A DNA stretch of 33,760 bases, from the NCBI GenBank assembly GCA_910588975.1, contig CAJUSE010000021.1, positions 1 through 33,760 on the forward strand, read 5' to 3'. The notes beneath the pieces were generated by a model. The model did not search any database. It was not told the DNA's origin and saw only the letters and a list, made by a program, of their open reading frames with translations. Position numbers and translations under genes: made by a program. Every line of letters starts with the position of its first letter. The stretch's first letter is position 1. The stretch is from an uncultured Oscillospiraceae bacterium (lineage in GTDB: Bacteria > Bacillota > Clostridia > Oscillospirales > Oscillospiraceae). Shown piece after piece: positions 31,351-33,760 of this stretch.

Positions 31351-31677
31351 ATGAAAAAACAACATTCCGGCGGGCTTTTTTCCGCCCTGCGCTCTCTGCT
31401 CACGTCCCTGCTGGCGGTCGTGGTGCTGCTGGGCTTTTCCGCCGCCCTGGGCAACCTGAACACTGGCCGGGCTGAAGAGGACCGGGCGCAGCTGGAGACG
31501 GCCATCCGCCGCTCCTGCGTGGCCTGCTTCGCCGCCGAGGGGAGCTACCCCCAGGACCTGCAATACTTACAGGACCACTACGGCCTGCAGATCGACGAGG
31601 ACCGCTATGCGGTGTTCTACGATGTGTTTGCCGAGAATTTGATGCCTGATATTACCGTGTTGGAGCTGCAGCGATGA
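31351..31677 (+). CDS. small pilus-cluster membrane protein (pilin-like topology)
   Basis: 108 residues. A short basic N-terminus is followed by one hydrophobic helix (about 13-35) and an extracytoplasmic domain with EEDRAQLETAIRRSCVACFA and EGSYPQDLQYLQDHYGL. A pseudopilin-like shape is clear, but no canonical prepilin G-FTxxE site is seen. It starts 6 bp after the GspF stop with a weak ribosome site, and its stop overlaps the next ATG (ATGA). Confidence 0.75.
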   Translation: MKKQHSGGLFSALRSLLTSLLAVVVLLGFSAALGNLNTGRAEEDRAQLETAIRRSCVACFAAEGSYPQDLQYLQDHYGLQIDEDRYAVFYDVFAENLMPDITVLELQR

Positions 31678-32153
31678 AAAAACGAGCCGCACAACATCAG
31701 ATGGACGCCCTCATGGCCCTCATTCTCTTTGGGGTCTTTGCCGCCTGCGTCCTGGCCGTCCTGCTCACAGGGGCCGGGGCCTACCAGCGGCTGACCCAGA
31801 GGGACAGGTCGGCCTTTGACCGGCGCACCGCCATCCAGTACATCGCCACCCGTGTCCGCCAGTCCGACACCGCCGGGGCCATCACGGTGGAGGACTTCGG
31901 CGGGGTGGACTGCCTGTGCCTGTGGGAGGGGGACTACGTCACCCGGGTCTACTGCTATGACGGCCAGCTCCGGGAGCTCTTTACCGACCCCCTGGCCGAG
32001 ATGGACCCCCAGGCCGGCGAGCCGGTGCTGGAGGCCCAGGGGATGGAATTTGCCCTGGAGGAGGGGCTTTTGACGGTGACGGCCACCATGGCCGACGGCA
32101 CCGGGGACAGCCTCTGCCTGTCTCTGCGCAGCGGAGAGGGGGCAGCGGCATGA
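31674..32153 (+). CDS. DUF4860-like pilus-cluster protein
   Basis: 159 residues. One N-terminal hydrophobic helix (about 11-33: MDALMALILFGVFAACVLAV) is followed by a periplasm-side domain with SAFDRRTAIQYIATRVRQSD, a pattern I recall from DUF4860. It resembles a pseudopilin in topology but lacks an obvious peptidase site. It overlaps both neighbours by ATGA, so the three genes are translated as a unit. Confidence 0.75.
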   Translation: MKKRAAQHQMDALMALILFGVFAACVLAVLLTGAGAYQRLTQRDRSAFDRRTAIQYIATRVRQSDTAGAITVEDFGGVDCLCLWEGDYVTRVYCYDGQLRELFTDPLAEMDPQAGEPVLEAQGMEFALEEGLLTVTATMADGTGDSLCLSLRSGEGAAA

Positions 32154-32590
32154 AGGGAAAGGGAAGTCTGGCCCTCATGGAGCAGCTGGTCATGCTGCTG
32201 GTCTTTGCCCTGGCGGCGGCGCTGTGCCTTCAGGCCTTTGTGAAGAGCGATCAGATGAGCAAGGACAGCGAGGCCGCCGACCATGCCATGGTTCTGTGCC
32301 AGAGCGTGGCCGAGACGGTGAAAAACAAGGGCGGCGATTTGGCCGCAGCAGCTGAGAGTATGAACATTCCCTACGGTAGTTATGCCGGGGAGGGAATGGC
32401 TTTTGAACAGCACTACAATGAGGATTGGACAGTCTCAAATACCCGAGAGTATGCCTATGTGCTCCGGGCAGAGGAGACAGACAGTGAGATAAACGGCCTG
32501 GGCAAGGCCCGGGTCTGGGTGGAGGCCACTCCGGCCAGCACCCTGTTTGAGTTGGAGTTCAGCTGGCAGGAGGTGACCGCTCATGGCTAA
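32150..32590 (+). CDS. pilus-cluster membrane protein, prepilin-like N-terminus
   Basis: 146 residues. The N-terminus KGKGSLALMEQLVMLLVFAL looks like a modified type III prepilin signal: Gly followed by a hydrophobic stretch with Glu at about +6 rather than +5. One TM helix and an extracytoplasmic domain follow. It may be a minor pseudopilin. It begins in an ATGA overlap and has GGAGAGG upstream. Confidence 0.72.
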   Translation: MKGKGSLALMEQLVMLLVFALAAALCLQAFVKSDQMSKDSEAADHAMVLCQSVAETVKNKGGDLAAAAESMNIPYGSYAGEGMAFEQHYNEDWTVSNTREYAYVLRAEETDSEINGLGKARVWVEATPASTLFELEFSWQEVTAHG

Positions 32591-33038
32591 GAGAGAGCGG
32601 GAGTCCTTCTCCCCCCCGGCCATCGGCGGCAGCTCCCTGCTGGTGGTCTTTGGGGTGCTCTGCCTGACGGTGTTCGCCCTGTTGAGCCTGTCCACCGTCC
32701 GGGCCGATTTGCGCCTGGCCGAGACAAGCCGCCAGGCGGTCACCGACTACTACGCCGCCGACAATGAGGCCCAGGAGATCCTGGCCCGGCTGCGGGGGGG
32801 CGAATTCCCGGAGAATGTGGAGATCGTGAGCACCGACTATGCGGGTTGGCCCAGTGGTCGGGGCCAGAGTGAGTATTCCTACGCCGTTCCCATCTCGGAT
32901 GTCCGGGAACTTCAGGTGGAGGTTCGGATAGACTGGAATGAGCCCGGCAAGTATGAGATTTTGCGCTATCAGGTGGTGAACACCGGGGATTGGAGCGCTG
33001 ATGACGGCCTGGAGATCTGGGACGGAGATCCCTTTTAA
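32583..33038 (+). CDS. minor-pilin-like pilus-cluster protein
   Basis: 151 residues. One TM helix (about 17-38: LLVVFGVLCLTVFALLSLST) is followed by a helix RADLRLAETSRQAVTDYYAA, which resembles the N-terminal region of PilX/GspK-type minor pilins. It has a perfect AGGAGGTGA site inside the preceding gene and overlaps it by 8 bp. No peptidase is encoded in the window. Confidence 0.72.
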   Translation: MAKRERESFSPPAIGGSSLLVVFGVLCLTVFALLSLSTVRADLRLAETSRQAVTDYYAADNEAQEILARLRGGEFPENVEIVSTDYAGWPSGRGQSEYSYAVPISDVRELQVEVRIDWNEPGKYEILRYQVVNTGDWSADDGLEIWDGDPF

Positions 33039-33100
33039 GGGGAAGGTAGGGGGCGCACAGTGTGCGTTCGCTATGCCCTTGATTTTGTATCCATTTCCTA

Positions 33101-33257
33101 CCGGGCAAAAAACGCCCCTTTTTCCGGCGACATCTCCACCACGTGGCCGGACGAAACCTGGTGTTTTTATCAACGTACCATGGCGCCGGAGGCGCCCCAA
33201 TGCCCTACGGGCATCGCCCCCAACATGGGAGCCGGCAAAGGGGCATTTTTTGCCCGG
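33101..33257. repeat. 157-bp inverted-repeat element inside the pilus cluster
   Basis: Arms CCGGGCAAAAAACGCCCC (33101-33118) and the complement in 33240-33257 match with one mismatch. Further matching runs on through TTT and CCGGC inwards (to 33128 and from 33231). The core contains two smaller hairpins (GGCGCC...GGCGCC near 33182-33195 and TGCCC...GGGCA near 33201-33213). No gene is present. Confidence 0.6.
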
Positions 33258-33270
33258 CCTTTGAACCCCG

Positions 33271-33294
33271 GTAGGGGCGGCTATCAGCCGCCCG
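33271..33294. repeat. interspersed-repeat hairpin (GTAGGGGCGG type)
   Basis: GTAGGGGCGG followed by CTATCAGCCGCCCG folds with arms 33275-33282 and 33286-33293. It resembles short GC-rich repeats found many times in clostridial genomes. It lies 40 bp before the pilT-like start. Confidence 0.45.
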
Positions 33295-33333
33295 AGCCCC
33301 ACCCCATGAGAAAGACAGAAAGGAGTGACCGCC

Positions 33334-33760
33334 ATGCCTGAACTGTTGGATTACCTGGACCGTGCGGTCAAGGATAACGCCAGCGACCTGTTTATCGTCG
33401 CCGGCGGCGCAGTGAGCGAGAAGCTGGAGGGGGCCATGGTCCCCCTGGGGGAGAAGATCTTCCCCGACGAGACCCGCCGTCTCATTGAGCAGATCTATCA
33501 GCGGGCGGGCCGGAGCATGGACCGCTATCTGGAGCAGGGGGACGACGACTTCTCCTTCTCGGTGTCCGGCCTGGCCCGGTTCCGGGTCAATGCCTACCGC
33601 CAGCGGGGCTCTCTGGCCGCCGTGGTCCGGGTGGTGGCCTTCGACATCCCCGATGCCGCCGCCCTCCACATCCCCCAGGCCGTTATGGACCTGGCCCAGG
33701 TGGAGCACGGCATGGTGCTGGTCACCGGCACGGCGGGCAGCGGCAAGTCCACCACCCAGG
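33334..33760 (+). CDS. PilT-type twitching/secretion ATPase (3' end outside window)
   Basis: First 142 residues of a secretion/pilus retraction ATPase of the PilT/VirB11 family. The N-terminal domain has LLDYLDRAVKDNASDLFIVA (about 4-23), EQGDDDFSFSVSGLARFRVN (about 68-87) and the Walker A GTAGSGKST (about 132-140). The rest, including Walker B and the AIRNLLRE motif that would separate PilT from PilB, is not visible. Start ATG 33334 follows GAAAGGAGTGA. It belongs to the GspF cluster but lies 295 bp away, behind the repeat element. Confidence 0.88.
   Translation, partial: MPELLDYLDRAVKDNASDLFIVAGGAVSEKLEGAMVPLGEKIFPDETRRLIEQIYQRAGRSMDRYLEQGDDDFSFSVSGLARFRVNAYRQRGSLAAVVRVVAFDIPDAAALHIPQAVMDLAQVEHGMVLVTGTAGSGKSTTQ

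Noticed and set aside
33060..33341. 93-codon frame in the pilus-cluster spacer
   Set aside because: Coincides with the inverted-repeat element and has no ribosome-binding site.
1..33760. CRISPR arrays, tRNA, rRNA, prophage or transposase genes
   Set aside because: No regularly spaced repeats, cloverleaf-like sequences, rRNA segments or transposase motifs were seen on reading both strands.

Overview
The window is GC-rich bacterial chromosome with tightly packed genes on both strands. It carries an alpha/beta-type small acid-soluble spore protein, a T-box leader, near-consensus Shine-Dalgarno sites and many ATGA start/stop overlaps. Together these point to a spore-forming, high-GC Clostridia member of the Oscillospiraceae type (Flavonifractor/Pseudoflavonifractor/Lawsonibacter-like). 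The genus is inferred; no rRNA or tRNA gene is present to confirm it.

Layout. 1-1801 (-): 5' part of ftsH, with an enlarged extracytoplasmic domain. 2295-3653 (+): an APC amino-acid permease with codon use typical of very high expression. 3871-7622 (+): an RlmB-type rRNA methyltransferase, a NimA-like flavin-binding protein, and a large membrane protein that looks like a catalytically dead P-type ATPase. 7665-10255 (-): a T-box-controlled thrS without a TGS domain, with a small unknown gene coupled to it. 10286-11758 (-): a CNNM/CorC-type protein behind a long structured leader. 11840-13216 (-): an M28 aminopeptidase. 13279-13384: a MITE-like inverted-repeat element. 13414-16570 (+): an MFS transporter, then thyA-folA-Nudix (thymidylate and folate cycle). 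16735-18920 (+): a membrane-anchored XRE regulator, an XRE regulator fused to a complete superoxide-reductase module, and a divergent GIY-YIG-like protein. 19011-21184: a divergent pair, amino-acid racemase (-) and MocR-type regulator (+), sharing face-to-face overlapping promoters.

21290-23578 (-): a two-gene glf/glycosyltransferase operon (galactofuranose-type glycan synthesis) with a palindrome over its promoter. 23891-24091 (-): the SASP gene with a sigma-G-like promoter. 24331-26613 (+): deformylase-like protein, metallophosphoesterase, small conserved proteins, a DEDDh exonuclease and an ABM-family protein. 26704-27630 (+): a second DEDDh exonuclease with a zinc-ribbon and basic tail. 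27691-28893 (-): a SARP/BTAD regulator with a degenerate GGDEF-like C-terminus. 29216-30136 (+): a secreted transglutaminase-like protein. 30298-33760 (+): a type IV pilus/type II secretion-like cluster of GspF/PilC, four small single-pass membrane proteins and a PilT-type ATPase cut by the window end. A second inverted-repeat element interrupts it just before the ATPase gene.

The most unusual items are the pseudo-P-type ATPase, the HTH-superoxide-reductase fusion, the coiled-coil insert in FtsH, the SARP-GGDEF-like fusion, the unassigned structured leader of the CNNM gene, the face-to-face racemase/MocR promoters, and the two MITE-like elements. Domain calls come from reading motifs by eye; none was checked against a database.
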